Source: an uncultured Eubacteriales bacterium
GTDB lineage: Bacteria; Bacillota; Clostridia; Oscillospirales; Acutalibacteraceae
Assembly: GCA_934636435.1 (NCBI GenBank)
Contig: CAKUAQ010000003.1
Location: forward strand, 5,165 to 69,164
Reading direction: 5' to 3'
Length of the DNA stretch: 64,000 nucleotides
The number at the start of each line of letters is the position of its first letter. Position 1 is the first letter of the stretch. Positions 42,525 through 52,013 of this stretch are shown here, in pieces. The translations under genes were made by a program, and so were the position numbers. The notes below the pieces were generated by a model. It searched no databases, was not told where the DNA came from, and worked only from the letters and a program-made list of their open reading frames with translations.

Positions 42525-42558
42525 GCCCCGGCGGGTGCGTGAGCACTCGCCGGGGTTT
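42525..42558 (+). terminator. gapA terminator
   Basis: CCCCGGCGGGTGC/GCACTCGCCGGGG stem with loop GTGA then GTTTGC. Confidence 0.8.
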
Positions 42559-42785
42559 GCTGTATGCTGTCGGCGGCCGGGTTCCGGCGGGGGATCGGTG
42601 TATCGGGCGGACAGAAAAATTCGTTTCGATGCGCCCGGGAATAGCATACGCAATTTTTTCGCCGACAGGGATGGAAATACCAGACTGAATTGGAAAAAAC
42701 AGGTGCGCGGCAGCCATGCCTGAGCAGGTTTGCACGAGCATATATATATATTCGTGGGATATAGTTGCCATACACTTTTAAGATA

Positions 42786-42814
42786 TTGTAATTTGTGTGA
42801 AATCGGAGTATAAT
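42786..42814 (+). promoter_or_regulatory. Promoter of V-type ATPase operon
   Basis: TTGTAA, 17 bases, TATAAT, about 30 bases before the first gene. Bases 42559-42785 show no gene. Confidence 0.75.
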
Positions 42815-42843
42815 ACCTATCGGTCGATGAAGGAGGGATCCGG

Positions 42844-43161
42844 ATGATCGAAAAAAGTATCGCCGCCATTTTACAGGTGGATAAACAGGCGCGTCAGCAG
42901 GAGGAACAGGCGGAGGAAAAACGCCGCCGTGTGGAAGATACGGTGGCCCAGCGCCGCCGGGATCTGCAGACCGCCTATGAGAACGGCGTGAGGGAGGCGG
43001 AAGCCTACACCAGAGAGGAGCAATCCCGCCGTCTGGCCGCCGAAAAAGCCGCTGTGGACGCCCGGCAGATGGAGTTGGTGGCCGCTATGGCGGCTCGTGT
43101 GGAGCAGATGCACGATATCTGGGTGGCCGATCTGGCGGCCCGTGTAACGGAGCGGGAGTGA
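42844..43161 (+). CDS. V-type ATPase subunit H/G (peripheral stalk)
   Basis: A 105-residue, highly charged coiled-coil protein (KQARQQEEQAEEKRRRVEDT and onward), the small peripheral-stalk subunit that pairs with subunit E. Start ATG 42844 after GAAGGAGG. It is first in the nine-gene operon. Coiled-coil stalk subunits diverge quickly, so the call leans on position and charge pattern. Confidence 0.8.
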   Translation: MIEKSIAAILQVDKQARQQEEQAEEKRRRVEDTVAQRRRDLQTAYENGVREAEAYTREEQSRRLAAEKAAVDARQMELVAAMAARVEQMHDIWVADLAARVTERE

Positions 43162-43171
43162 AGAATTAGCC

Positions 43172-44197
43172 ATGCACGCTGCGGAAAATGCACTGCTGAC
43201 GAAGACCCGGGCTATGTACGCCCGGCGGTTGACGCCAAGACAATATGAGGATATGCGTGGCTGTCGCACCTTTGCCGATCTGGCCGCTTATCTCAAAGAG
43301 AAAACGCCCTATGGGCAGTATATGACTGCCACCGATCCGGGCTCAGTGCATCGGGGTCGGCTGGAAAATCAGCTGCGGGAGATCCAGAGCCGCCATTTGG
43401 CGGGGCTGTCCCGGTATGCCTATGCCATCCATTCTCCTTTCTACATCTGCTTTCTGCTGGAATGGGAGACGGAGCGGCTGGAGCAGGCCCTGACCTATGC
43501 CGTCGGTCGTCTGCCGGTGGAGCTGCCGGCCGCACCGGCGTTTTTCGCCGCACATTCGGTTGTCGATTGGTCGGCGGTGGAGCGGGCGGACGGTGCGGAG
43601 ACGCTGATCGGAGCTCTGGTCGGTACGCCCTATGAAAAGCTGTGCCGCCCTCTGGTGCGGCCGGACGTCCCGGTGGATATGGCGGCGATGGATCGGGCGC
43701 TGCGACAGCATTGTACCCGACAGCTGCTGGAGATGGTGGAAAGAACGTACACCGGCGCTGAGCGCCGGGCGGTGGAGGAGCTGCTGCGGACCGGGATTGA
43801 CCTGGACGATCTGGTGATCATCTACCGCACGGGGGTGCTGCGGCGGTTTCCGGCGGAGGCCGGAGCATTTCTGCTGGAGGGCGGTCTGTTGACCGATGCT
43901 CAGCTGCGCAGGCTGCTGGCGGCAACCGACCGGCGGCAGTTCAATGAGGCGCTGTCCCGCACCCGGTATCGGGAGCTGACGGTGCGCCCGGAGGACTATG
44001 TGGAGCTGGCGGTGGAACGCTGGCGTTTCGCTCAGTGTCAGCGGCAGCTGCGGTTCACCACCGATCCGTCGGTGGCGATGCTGTGCTATGCGACCCTCCG
44101 ACGGTTGGAGCTGAAGAATATCCTGCATCTGGTGGAGGGCGTGCGCTATGGCGCAACGGATACGGCCGCCGGGATGCTGATCGGCGTGGAAAAGTGA
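43172..44197 (+). CDS. ntpC: V-type ATPase subunit C (AC39-like)
   Basis: A 341-residue helical subunit that links the rotor ring to the central stalk. Family blocks: YARRLTPRQYEDMRGCRTFA at the start, then three repeated helical bundles (PYEKLCRPLVRPDVPVDMAA, LRTGIDLDDLVIIYRTGVLR) and the end LRRLELKNILHLVEGVRYGA. Full length. Spacing to the previous gene is 10 bases. Here it lies second in the operon; in many clostridial operons it is between E and F. Confidence 0.9.
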   Translation: MHAAENALLTKTRAMYARRLTPRQYEDMRGCRTFADLAAYLKEKTPYGQYMTATDPGSVHRGRLENQLREIQSRHLAGLSRYAYAIHSPFYICFLLEWETERLEQALTYAVGRLPVELPAAPAFFAAHSVVDWSAVERADGAETLIGALVGTPYEKLCRPLVRPDVPVDMAAMDRALRQHCTRQLLEMVERTYTGAERRAVEELLRTGIDLDDLVIIYRTGVLRRFPAEAGAFLLEGGLLTDAQLRRLLAATDRRQFNEALSRTRYRELTVRPEDYVELAVERWRFAQCQRQLRFTTDPSVAMLCYATLRRLELKNILHLVEGVRYGATDTAAGMLIGVEK

Positions 44198-44210
44198 GGC
44201 GATTGAACGT

Positions 44211-46148
44211 ATGGCAGTCGAGAAAATGTGGATGATGCGCGCCTCCGGCAAGCTGGATGCGCTGGATGCGTTTATTGATCGCTGCTGCCTGGACGGACGG
44301 GTGCAGGTGGAACCGGCGACGGAGTTTATTCCGGGGTCTATGGGGTATACGCCCCTGACGGAGCCGAATTCCTATGCCGAACGGTTGGCGGCGGTGCAGG
44401 AGGTGGCGCAGGCTTTCGGTCGGGAGCTGCATTACCGGGACGAGGTGCGGGATAGCCGGGATGACGCGCAGGTGGATTCTCAGCTGTTGTCCGCCATGTC
44501 CAACCGGGTGAAGGAGCTGCAGGACAAGCGCACGGCGCTGTTGGCGGAAAAGGACGAGGATGCCCGCGCCGTGAGGGATTTGCAGCATTTCGTGCAGATG
44601 GATCTGCCCCTCAATGAGCTGTATGAGAGCAAATTCATCCGTTTTCGTTTCGGCCGGATGCCGGCGGAAAATCTGGAGAAACTCAAACGGTTTGAGCAGG
44701 ACCCGTATCTGCTCTTTTTCCCCTGTTCCCGGGAGGGTGAGGAGGTCTGGGGGGTGTATTTCACCCCGGCGAACAAGGCGGACGAGGTGGATCGGCTGTT
44801 TGCGGCGCTGTATTTTCAGCGCCTGCGGCTGCCTCAGGCCTTCGATACGCCGGAAAAGGCCATGGAGGAATACCGGCGGCGGCTGGACCGGGCAACGGCG
44901 GAGCTGGATGCCATCGACGACCAGCTGCGTAAGCTGTGGGACGAGCAGCAGGAGGCCTGCGATTTCATGTATTCCCGGCTGCTGTACCGCAATGCGCTGC
45001 ACGAGATCCGCAGCCGGGCGGTGGTGCACGGCGAATACTTCTTCCTGTGCGGCTGGGTGCCGGTGAAGGAGGATGCCGCCGTGCGGGCGGTCGCAGAAGC
45101 GGTGGACGTGGAGCTGACGCTGGAGAAGCCCTCCGCCGGAGCGAAGCCGCCGACGAAGATGAAAAACCCGGGTTTGATTCGCCCTTATGAAGAGTTTGTG
45201 GAGATGTACGGCATCCCCGGCTATCACGATATTGACCCGACGCTGTTCCTGTCCGTGGTGTATACGCTGCTGTTCGGTATCATGTTTGCCGATCTGGGGC
45301 AGGGACTGTGCGTGGCGGCGCTGGGACTGTTCCTGTGGCTGAAGAACCGCAGCCGCATGGGGGGGATCCTGCTGCGGTGCGGGCTGTCCTCGGCGGTGTT
45401 CGGCACGCTGTTCGGCTCGGTGTTCGGCAATGAGGAAGCGCTGGATGGTTTCTATGAGAATGTGCTGCATATGCACAAGCCCATCACCATCATGCAGGAT
45501 ATCACCCTCATTCTGGTGACGGCCATCGGCATCGGCGTGTTCCTGCTGATCGTGGCGATGGGGCTGAATATTGCCACCTGCCTCAAGCGGCGGCAAGTGG
45601 GCGCGGCGCTGTTCAGTGAAAACGGCGTGACCGGCATCGTGGTGTATGTGTGTCTGGTGCTGCAAATTCTCAAATTCATGGGCGGCGAAGCCTTCGCGGT
45701 TATTCCGTCGGCGTGGATCACCTGGCCGCTGGTGGTCGGTTTCCTCATCCTGTATTTTAAGGAGATCCTCATCGGACTGGTGGAGCGCAGGCCGGACTGG
45801 AAACCGGAGAGCTGGGGGGACTACCTGCTGGCCAATCTGTTTGAGCTGATCGAATACGTGCTGTCCTATTTCAGCAACACCGTGTCTTTCCTGCGGGTGG
45901 GCGCCTTTGTGCTGGTGCACGCCGGGATGATGCTGGTGGTGTATTCCATGGCTCCGGCGGCGGGCTTCGGCCGCATTCTGGTGCTGGTGCTGGGGAATCT
46001 GCTCATCATGGGCATCGAGGGCGTGCTGACCTATATTCAGGTGTTGCGTCTGGGCTTTTATGAGATGTTCAGCCGGTTCTATCAGGGGGACGGACAGCCG
46101 TTCCATGCCTTCCGGCTGAGCGATACGGTGCGTCAGAAACAGGCATAA
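44211..46148 (+). CDS. ntpI: V-type ATPase subunit I (a-like)
   Basis: A 645-residue subunit. The first ~320 residues are a cytoplasmic arm with coiled coils (LSAMSNRVKELQDKRTALLA); the rest has about seven to eight membrane helices beginning near FLSVVYTLLFGIMFADLGQG, with the essential arginine region in the late helices (VLSYFSNTVSFLRVGAFVLV). It forms the half-channels through which ions reach the K ring. Start 44211 after GAGG. Confidence 0.95.
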   Translation: MAVEKMWMMRASGKLDALDAFIDRCCLDGRVQVEPATEFIPGSMGYTPLTEPNSYAERLAAVQEVAQAFGRELHYRDEVRDSRDDAQVDSQLLSAMSNRVKELQDKRTALLAEKDEDARAVRDLQHFVQMDLPLNELYESKFIRFRFGRMPAENLEKLKRFEQDPYLLFFPCSREGEEVWGVYFTPANKADEVDRLFAALYFQRLRLPQAFDTPEKAMEEYRRRLDRATAELDAIDDQLRKLWDEQQEACDFMYSRLLYRNALHEIRSRAVVHGEYFFLCGWVPVKEDAAVRAVAEAVDVELTLEKPSAGAKPPTKMKNPGLIRPYEEFVEMYGIPGYHDIDPTLFLSVVYTLLFGIMFADLGQGLCVAALGLFLWLKNRSRMGGILLRCGLSSAVFGTLFGSVFGNEEALDGFYENVLHMHKPITIMQDITLILVTAIGIGVFLLIVAMGLNIATCLKRRQVGAALFSENGVTGIVVYVCLVLQILKFMGGEAFAVIPSAWITWPLVVGFLILYFKEILIGLVERRPDWKPESWGDYLLANLFELIEYVLSYFSNTVSFLRVGAFVLVHAGMMLVVYSMAPAAGFGRILVLVLGNLLIMGIEGVLTYIQVLRLGFYEMFSRFYQGDGQPFHAFRLSDTVRQKQA

Positions 46149-46198
46149 GACGCCTGCAGGTATAAACTGTGAAATACAAATACATGGAGGGTATCACA

Positions 46199-46672
46199 AT
46201 GAAAGCAATGTTGTTTATTCTTCCCGTGCTGGTGCTGGCGGCGACGGTGGCGTTTGCCGTATATAAGGTGCGGCGGGGCGCATCCCCGAAAAAGATGGTG
46301 TGTATGAATCTGGCGGCGGCCGGGGTGCTGCTGGTGATGTGCGGTATGATGGCGATGACCGTTTCGGCGGAGGGCACGGCGGCATCCTCCTCGGATGTCG
46401 CCGCCACGGCTGCCCCTGAGGCGACAGAGGAAAAATCCGCCGACGGTCTGGCGCTGGGTCTCGGTCTGCTGGCGGCGGGTCTGGTGACGGGGCTGGCCGG
46501 TATCGGCGGCGGCATCGCCGTGGCGGCGGGCGCTCCGGCGGCCATCGGGGCCACCAGCGAGGATCCGAAGATGTTCGGCCGGGCGCTGATCTTCGTGGCA
46601 TTGGGCGAGTCCATCGCGCTGTACGGCGTGGTTATCTCCATCCTGATCCTTAAGGGTCTGGGTGTGCTGTGA
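46199..46672 (+). CDS. ntpK: V-type ATPase subunit K (rotor ring)
   Basis: A 157-residue ring subunit with four hydrophobic segments: two at the N-terminus (FILPVLVLAATVAFAVYKV, LAAAGVLLVMCGMMAMTVSA), a polar Ser/Ala/Thr linker of about 30 residues, then a classical c-type hairpin (LALGLGLLAAGLVTGLAGIG and FVALGESIALYGVVISILIL). The only clear carboxylate in a helix is the Glu of ALGES, the ion site. The N-terminal pair lacks one, so the ring carries one ion per four helices, as in V-type rings. Start ATG 46199 after GGAGGG. Confidence 0.92.
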   Translation: MKAMLFILPVLVLAATVAFAVYKVRRGASPKKMVCMNLAAAGVLLVMCGMMAMTVSAEGTAASSSDVAATAAPEATEEKSADGLALGLGLLAAGLVTGLAGIGGGIAVAAGAPAAIGATSEDPKMFGRALIFVALGESIALYGVVISILILKGLGVL

Positions 46673-46691
46673 CGACAGGCGGGGAAGAACC

Positions 46692-46997
46692 ATGAAATTC
46701 TTTCTCATCAGCGATAACGTAGACACCCAGATGGGAATGCGTATGGCAGGCATCGAAGGGGTGGTCGCCCATGAGCCGGCCGAGGTGGAGCGGTATCTGC
46801 GGCAGGCGGTGGCTGACCGGGAGGTGGGCATTCTTCTCATCACCGAGAGACTGGCCCGGCAGTGCGATTCCCTGATCTATCCCATCAAGACCAGCGTGTC
46901 CCGTCCACTGATCGTGGAGATTCCCGATCGGCATGGGGTGCGCAGCAAGGACAGCATCACCCGGTATGTGCGTGATGCCATCGGGGTGAAATTCTGA
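46692..46997 (+). CDS. V-type ATPase subunit F
   Basis: A 101-residue central-stalk subunit: MKFFLISDNVDTQMGMRMAG at the start, GILLITERLARQCDS in the middle and PLIVEIPDRHGVRSKDSITR near the end, all family-typical. In the rotor it binds subunit D. Twenty bases downstream of K. Full length. Confidence 0.92.
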   Translation: MKFFLISDNVDTQMGMRMAGIEGVVAHEPAEVERYLRQAVADREVGILLITERLARQCDSLIYPIKTSVSRPLIVEIPDRHGVRSKDSITRYVRDAIGVKF

Positions 46998-47020
46998 GCT
47001 TTCGGAGGGGCGGAATAGCT

Positions 47021-47623
47021 ATGAATGATATACAGGATAAATTGCCGCTGTTTCTGGAGGCGATCCGGCAGGCCGCCGAGGAATCCTGCCGGAAAACGGA
47101 AGAGGAAACAGCTGCGTATACCCACACCCGCATGCAGGAAGCGGAGAAGGAAATGCACGACCGGCATGAGGTGCTGTATCAGCGGGCAATCGGTCAGGTG
47201 AAGCAGCAGACGGATGTGGAGCTGTCGGCCTATCGCAGTGCCTCCCGGCGGCGGTTGGTCGGTCTGCGGGATGCCTACGAACAGAAGGTGTTCGAGGATG
47301 CTGCCCGGGCGGTGGCGGCATTCGCCGCCACGCCGGAGTATGGGATGCTGCTGGAGAGGTCGGCGGCGCGGCTGGGAGCGCTGCTGCCCGCCGGTGTCAC
47401 CGATGCGGTGGTGTATCTGCGTCCGGCAGACGCTGCCTTTGCCGACCGGGTACAGGCGGCTTTTGGTCGCCCCTGCCGGGTGGAAAGCGACGAGGCTAAC
47501 ACGCTGGGCGGGCTGCGGATGGAGAGCGCGGCGGCATCGCTGCGGGCAGACGATACACTGGCCGCTCGTCTGGAGCGGGAGAAGCCCCGCTTCCGGGAGC
47601 AGGCCGGGTTGGCGGTTCTGTAA
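47021..47623 (+). CDS. ntpE: V-type ATPase subunit E
   Basis: A 200-residue peripheral-stalk subunit: long N-terminal coiled coil (about residues 10-90; RQAAEESCRKTEEETAAYTH) and a small alpha/beta C-terminal domain with TLGGLRMESA, the usual GG turn of the family. Pairs with the first gene's product. Ribosome site GGAGGGG. Confidence 0.88.
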   Translation: MNDIQDKLPLFLEAIRQAAEESCRKTEEETAAYTHTRMQEAEKEMHDRHEVLYQRAIGQVKQQTDVELSAYRSASRRRLVGLRDAYEQKVFEDAARAVAAFAATPEYGMLLERSAARLGALLPAGVTDAVVYLRPADAAFADRVQAAFGRPCRVESDEANTLGGLRMESAAASLRADDTLAARLEREKPRFREQAGLAVL

Positions 47624-47708
47624 GTTGACGAGCATTGCAGCAAAGCCTGCCGGACGGCATTGACCGGGTCGGGTGAATTTGCTGGCGGGCTTTAAGGAGG
47701 CCACAGGA

Positions 47709-49469
47709 ATGGAGAAAACCATACATTCGATCAACGGCCCCGTGGTGACAGTCGCCGGACGCACGGATCTGTCCATGATGGATATGGTGTACGTGGGCCG
47801 GGAGCGGCTCATCGGCGAGGTGATCGCGCTGGAGGAGACCGGTGCCACCATTCAGGTGTACGAGGAGACGGAGGGGCTGCGCATCGGCGAGCCGGTGGTC
47901 AGCACCGACGGCCCCATGTGCGCCACCCTCGGCCCCGGGATTCTGCATGGGATATTTGACGGGATCCAGCGACCGCTGGAGGCGATCCGGGATGCGGACG
48001 GGGCATTTATCCGTCGGGGGGTGCAGGTGCCGACGCTGGATGAGAACCGCCGCTGGGCGGTGACGGTGACGGTTCAGGTGGGGGATACCGTATCTCCCGG
48101 ACAGGTGTATGCCACCTGCCCGGAGACCGCATCCATCACCCACCGCTGTCTTGTGCCGCCCCAGGTGAGCGGCGAGGTGGTCTGGGTGGCGGAGAACGGA
48201 GAATATACCGTCAACCAGCCGGTGGTGCGGCTGCGCACCGCCGCCGGGGAGGAGCGGGAGCTGACTCTGTGCCAGAAATGGCCCATCCGGGTGCCCCGTC
48301 CGGTGAAACGGCGGCTGCCCATCACCATGCCCCTGATCACCGGTCAGCGGATCATCGACACCATGTTCCCCATCGCCAAGGGCGGTGCCGCGGCGGTGCC
48401 GGGCGGTTTCGGCACCGGCAAGACCATGACCCAGCATCAGATTGCCAAATGGTGCGATGCGGACATCATCGTCTATATCGGTTGCGGTGAGCGGGGCAAT
48501 GAGATGACCGATGTGTTGGGAGAATTCGGCGAGCTGACGGACCCCCGCACCGGACGTTCCCTGATGGAGCGGACGGTGCTGATCGCCAATACCTCCAATA
48601 TGCCGGTGGCCGCCCGGGAGGCGTCCATCTATACCGGCATTACGCTGGCGGAATACTATCGGGATATGGGCTATCATGCCGCCATCATGGCGGATTCCAC
48701 CTCCCGGTGGGCGGAGGCGCTGCGGGAGATCAGCGGACGGCTGGAGGAAATGCCCGCCGACGAAGGGTTCCCGGCCTACCTGCCCTCCCGGCTGAGCGAA
48801 TTCTATGAGCGCGCCGGGTATATGGAGCCGCTGGGCGGCGGTGAGGGCTCCGTGTCGGTGATCGGCGCCGTGTCTCCCCAGGGGGCGGATTTCTCCGAGC
48901 CGGTCACGCAGAATACCAAGCGGTTCACCCGGTGCTTCTGGGCGCTGGATAAGAGCCTCGCCTATGCCCGGCACTATCCCGCCATCAACTGGACCAAGAG
49001 CTACAGCGAGTATCTGTCCGATCTGGCGCCCTGGTATGAAAAGCAGATGGGCGCCGGGTTCCTCAAGGATCGGGAGGAACTGGCAGGCATCCTTGCCGAA
49101 GAGGACGGGCTGATGGATATTGTCAAGCTCATCGGTGCGGATGTGCTGCCCGACGACCAGAAGCTGGTGCTGGAGACGGCTCGGGTGATCCGGGTGGGCT
49201 TTTTGCAGCAGAATGCGTTTCATCCCGACGACACCTTCGTATCGCTGGAAAAGCAGCAGAAGATGATGCGGGTGATCCTCCATCTGCACCATGCAGCTCT
49301 GCGGCTGGTGACGCGGCAGGTGCCCCTGTCCAAGCTGTTGGCGACGGGGCTGTTCGATAAGGCGGTCAAGATGAAATACGATGTGCCCAATGCCCGCATC
49401 GAGCTGCTGGACGGGTATATCACCGAAATCGACAACACCCTGTCCGCCATCCGCCCGGTGGATGGCTAA
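47709..49469 (+). CDS. ntpA: V-type ATPase catalytic subunit A
   Basis: A 586-residue catalytic subunit. P-loop [11 protein letters not shown] near residue 235, the V-type non-homologous insert (about 110-190), catalytic Glu region [12 protein letters not shown] and the end [18 protein letters not shown]. It starts [17 protein letters not shown] after AAGGAGG; the twelve in-frame codons upstream are not family sequence. Hydrolyses or makes ATP with subunit B. Confidence 0.97.
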   Translation: MEKTIHSINGPVVTVAGRTDLSMMDMVYVGRERLIGEVIALEETGATIQVYEETEGLRIGEPVVSTDGPMCATLGPGILHGIFDGIQRPLEAIRDADGAFIRRGVQVPTLDENRRWAVTVTVQVGDTVSPGQVYATCPETASITHRCLVPPQVSGEVVWVAENGEYTVNQPVVRLRTAAGEERELTLCQKWPIRVPRPVKRRLPITMPLITGQRIIDTMFPIAKGGAAAVPGGFGTGKTMTQHQIAKWCDADIIVYIGCGERGNEMTDVLGEFGELTDPRTGRSLMERTVLIANTSNMPVAAREASIYTGITLAEYYRDMGYHAAIMADSTSRWAEALREISGRLEEMPADEGFPAYLPSRLSEFYERAGYMEPLGGGEGSVSVIGAVSPQGADFSEPVTQNTKRFTRCFWALDKSLAYARHYPAINWTKSYSEYLSDLAPWYEKQMGAGFLKDREELAGILAEEDGLMDIVKLIGADVLPDDQKLVLETARVIRVGFLQQNAFHPDDTFVSLEKQQKMMRVILHLHHAALRLVTRQVPLSKLLATGLFDKAVKMKYDVPNARIELLDGYITEIDNTLSAIRPVDG

Positions 49470-49483
49470 GGAGGGATAAAGCG

Positions 49484-50863
49484 ATGATAATCGAGCATAC
49501 AGGGCTTGCCCAGATCAACGGCCCTCTGGTGGTGCTGGACGGCGTGCCCGACGCCGCCAACGAGGAGATCGTAGAGCTGCGCGGCGGCGACGGCACCTCC
49601 CGCATGGGGCGGGTGGTGCAGATGAGCGGGCAGCGGATCGTGGTGCAGGTATTCGAGGGCACCCGGGGGCTGTCGCTGGAGAATACCCGGGTGTCCCTGA
49701 CGGGGCACCCCATGGAGCTGCCCTTGTCCCCGGAAATTTTGGGTCGTGTATTCGATGGTGTGGGGCGGCCGCTGGACGGATTGGGAGAGGTGTATCCTCA
49801 GCGCCGGGAGAACGTGAACGGCAAACCAATCAATCCGGTATCCCGCATTATGCCCCGCAGCTATATCAATACCGGTATCTCCGCCATCGACGGGCTGACG
49901 ACCCTCATCCGGGGGCAGAAGCTGCCCATTTTCTCCGGTTCCGGTATGCGCCATAACGAGCTGGCGGTGCAGATCGCCCGGCAGGCCAATATCGGCGACG
50001 GAGAGGATTTTGCCATCGTTTTTGCTGCTATGGGCGTGAAAAACGATGTGGCGGATTACTTTCGCCGCTCCTTTGAAGAAAGCGGCGCCATGGGGCGGGT
50101 GGTCATGTTCCTGAATTTAGCGAACGACCCCATCGTGGAACGCACCATCACCCCCCGCTGCGCTCTGACGGCGGCAGAATATCTGGCTTTTACGCTGGAA
50201 ATGCACGTGCTGGTGATCCTCACCGATATGACCTCTTATTGCGAGGCGGTGCGGGAATTTTCCTCCTCCAAGGGGGAAATCCCCGGGCGGAAGGGGTATC
50301 CCGGCTATCTGTATTCCGATCTTGCCAGCCTGTATGAGCGGGCGGGTATGATCCGGGGCAAAAAGGGCTCGGTCACCCAGGTGCCCATCCTGTCCATGCC
50401 CAACGACGACATCACCCACCCCATCCCCGATCTGACCGGGTATATTACCGAGGGGCAGATCGTGCTGGACCGCACGCTGGAAAGCAAGGGCATCTATCCC
50501 CCCATAAGTGTGCTGCCCTCCCTGTCCCGGTTGATGAAGAGCGGCATCGGCGAGGGGTTCACCCGGTCGGATCACCAGTCGGTGGCCAATCAGCTGTTTG
50601 CCTGCTATGCCAAGGTGCAGGATGTGCGGGCGCTGGCCTCGGTCATCGGCGAGGAGGAGCTGAGCGACAGCGACAAGCAGATGCTGTCCTTCGGGCGGGC
50701 GTTTGAGCAGCGGTTTCTCAACCAGGGTTTCACCGATCGCACGATGCTGGAGACATTGGATATCGGCTGGGAGCTGCTGCGGCTGCTGCCCCGCAATCAG
50801 CTGGATCGTATCGACGATAAGCTGCTGGATCAGTATTACGATGCGCCCGCAGAAAAGGCATGA
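49484..50863 (+). CDS. ntpB: V-type ATPase regulatory subunit B
   Basis: A 459-residue non-catalytic subunit. The P-loop position is [12 protein letters not shown], without Lys/Thr, as expected. Other blocks: [20 protein letters not shown], [17 protein letters not shown] segment and [19 protein letters not shown]. Fourteen bases after A, ribosome site AGGAGG. Full length. Confidence 0.97.
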   Translation: MIIEHTGLAQINGPLVVLDGVPDAANEEIVELRGGDGTSRMGRVVQMSGQRIVVQVFEGTRGLSLENTRVSLTGHPMELPLSPEILGRVFDGVGRPLDGLGEVYPQRRENVNGKPINPVSRIMPRSYINTGISAIDGLTTLIRGQKLPIFSGSGMRHNELAVQIARQANIGDGEDFAIVFAAMGVKNDVADYFRRSFEESGAMGRVVMFLNLANDPIVERTITPRCALTAAEYLAFTLEMHVLVILTDMTSYCEAVREFSSSKGEIPGRKGYPGYLYSDLASLYERAGMIRGKKGSVTQVPILSMPNDDITHPIPDLTGYITEGQIVLDRTLESKGIYPPISVLPSLSRLMKSGIGEGFTRSDHQSVANQLFACYAKVQDVRALASVIGEEELSDSDKQMLSFGRAFEQRFLNQGFTDRTMLETLDIGWELLRLLPRNQLDRIDDKLLDQYYDAPAEKA

Positions 50864-50956
50864 CCTCCGGGCGATAGGGGCCTGTTCGGGCGGACGATCG
50901 CCGCTGGTGCCGTTGCGGGAGCGGTGCGTATAAAAATCGGAAAGGAGTGATTCGGA

Positions 50957-51589
50957 ATGGCACAGGTAGCGCCCACCAAGGGCAATCTCATGGCGACGAA
51001 GAAAAGTCTGGAGCTGGCAGAATTGGGCTACGATCTGATGGATCGCAAGCGCAATATTCTCATCCGGGAGATGATGCAGCTCATCGACAAGGCGACGGAT
51101 GTGCAGAGCCGGATCGACTCGACCTATGCCGAAGCCTATGCGGCACTGCAAAAGGCCAATCTGACCCTGGGCTTCTGCGAGGATCATGTGCGCAACATCC
51201 CGGTGGAAGAGGGGCTGGAGATCGACTATCGCTCGGTGATGGGGGTGGAGCTGCCGGCGGTGCGGCTGCATAGCACCAGCTATGCCAACTACCCGCTCTC
51301 TACCACCAATTCCATGCTGGACGAGGCCTATGAGCGCTTTCGGCAGGTAAAAGAGCTGACGGTGGAGCTGGCGGAGATCGGCAGCAGTGTCTATTTGCTG
51401 GCCAATGCCATCCGCAAGACCCAGAAACGCGCGAACGCATTGAAGAACGTGATGATCCCCCAGTTCCGCACCACCATCAAGGACATCACCGAAGCGCTGG
51501 AGGAAAAGGAGCGGGAGGATTTTTCCCGTTTGAAGGTGATCAAGCAGCAAAAGGAGCGTCAAAAACGCTCCGCCGTCTCCGAGAAGTAG
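50957..51589 (+). CDS. ntpD: V-type ATPase subunit D
   Basis: A 210-residue central rotor shaft: two long antiparallel helices with the family start VAPTKGNLMATKKSLELAEL, and the RRTNALE-like block here KRANALKNVMIPQF near residue 157. Start after AAAGGAG, 93 bases beyond B; that gap shows no promoter. Last gene of the operon. Confidence 0.95.
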   Translation: MAQVAPTKGNLMATKKSLELAELGYDLMDRKRNILIREMMQLIDKATDVQSRIDSTYAEAYAALQKANLTLGFCEDHVRNIPVEEGLEIDYRSVMGVELPAVRLHSTSYANYPLSTTNSMLDEAYERFRQVKELTVELAEIGSSVYLLANAIRKTQKRANALKNVMIPQFRTTIKDITEALEEKEREDFSRLKVIKQQKERQKRSAVSEK

Positions 51590-51612
51590 CCGGACTGTTG
51601 CCCCAATCAACG

Positions 51613-51648
51613 AAAAAGAGCCATCGGCAATCGCCGATGGCTCTTTTT
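51613..51648. terminator. Terminator of V-type ATPase operon
   Basis: AAAAAGAGCCATCGGC/GCCGATGGCTCTTTTT stem, loop AATC. Works in both directions. Confidence 0.95.
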
Positions 51649-51649
51649 C

Positions 51650-51797
51650 GTTGTAGTTGTAAGGAGCCTCCAATGCCGCTGCCGGAATAATCTACCCATA
51701 GTTTTCGATGAGGGTCGATGCAGATCACCGGTTTGTTGAGATCGGAATCAAAGATTTGCTGCCCCAACATCGGGGAATAGGAAAGCCGTTCCTCGGT
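51650..51797 (-). pseudogene. Fragment resembling a phage tail/surface protein end
   Basis: The minus strand reads LSYSPMLGQQIFDSDLNKPV and CIDPHRKLWVDYSGSG, close to the VGQQFFDTTLGKPIWYNG..WVDATG endings of phage tail and surface proteins. A stop lies upstream in frame and no start or ribosome site is present, so it is a relic. The rest of 51798-52013 shows no gene. Confidence 0.35.
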
Positions 51798-52013
51798 GGT
51801 GCAAAGAGCCTGTGACAGTTATTTCTGGCTTTCAGCCGAAAAGCTCGCTATACCCGGATCGCTTTGTCTAAGCATATTGTAAAAAATTCAAGTACCCCGT
51901 CGATAGCCGGATGGGTATCATCGGGGTACCTTTTGGTATATGAAGATTTGATTGGACGGCTCAATTGCCGCCGCTTTTGCCTGTGCTGTGCGGATGGGGT
52001 TTTGCGGCATCGG

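Noticed and set aside
42738..42754. AT dinucleotide run as an origin or phase-variable tract
   Set aside because: Only about five TA repeats, between a terminator and a promoter, with no DnaA boxes or reading frame.
44055..46106. A 683-codon open frame on the minus strand
   Set aside because: Antisense to the ATPase subunit I gene; composition is His/Gln-rich and unlike any protein family.
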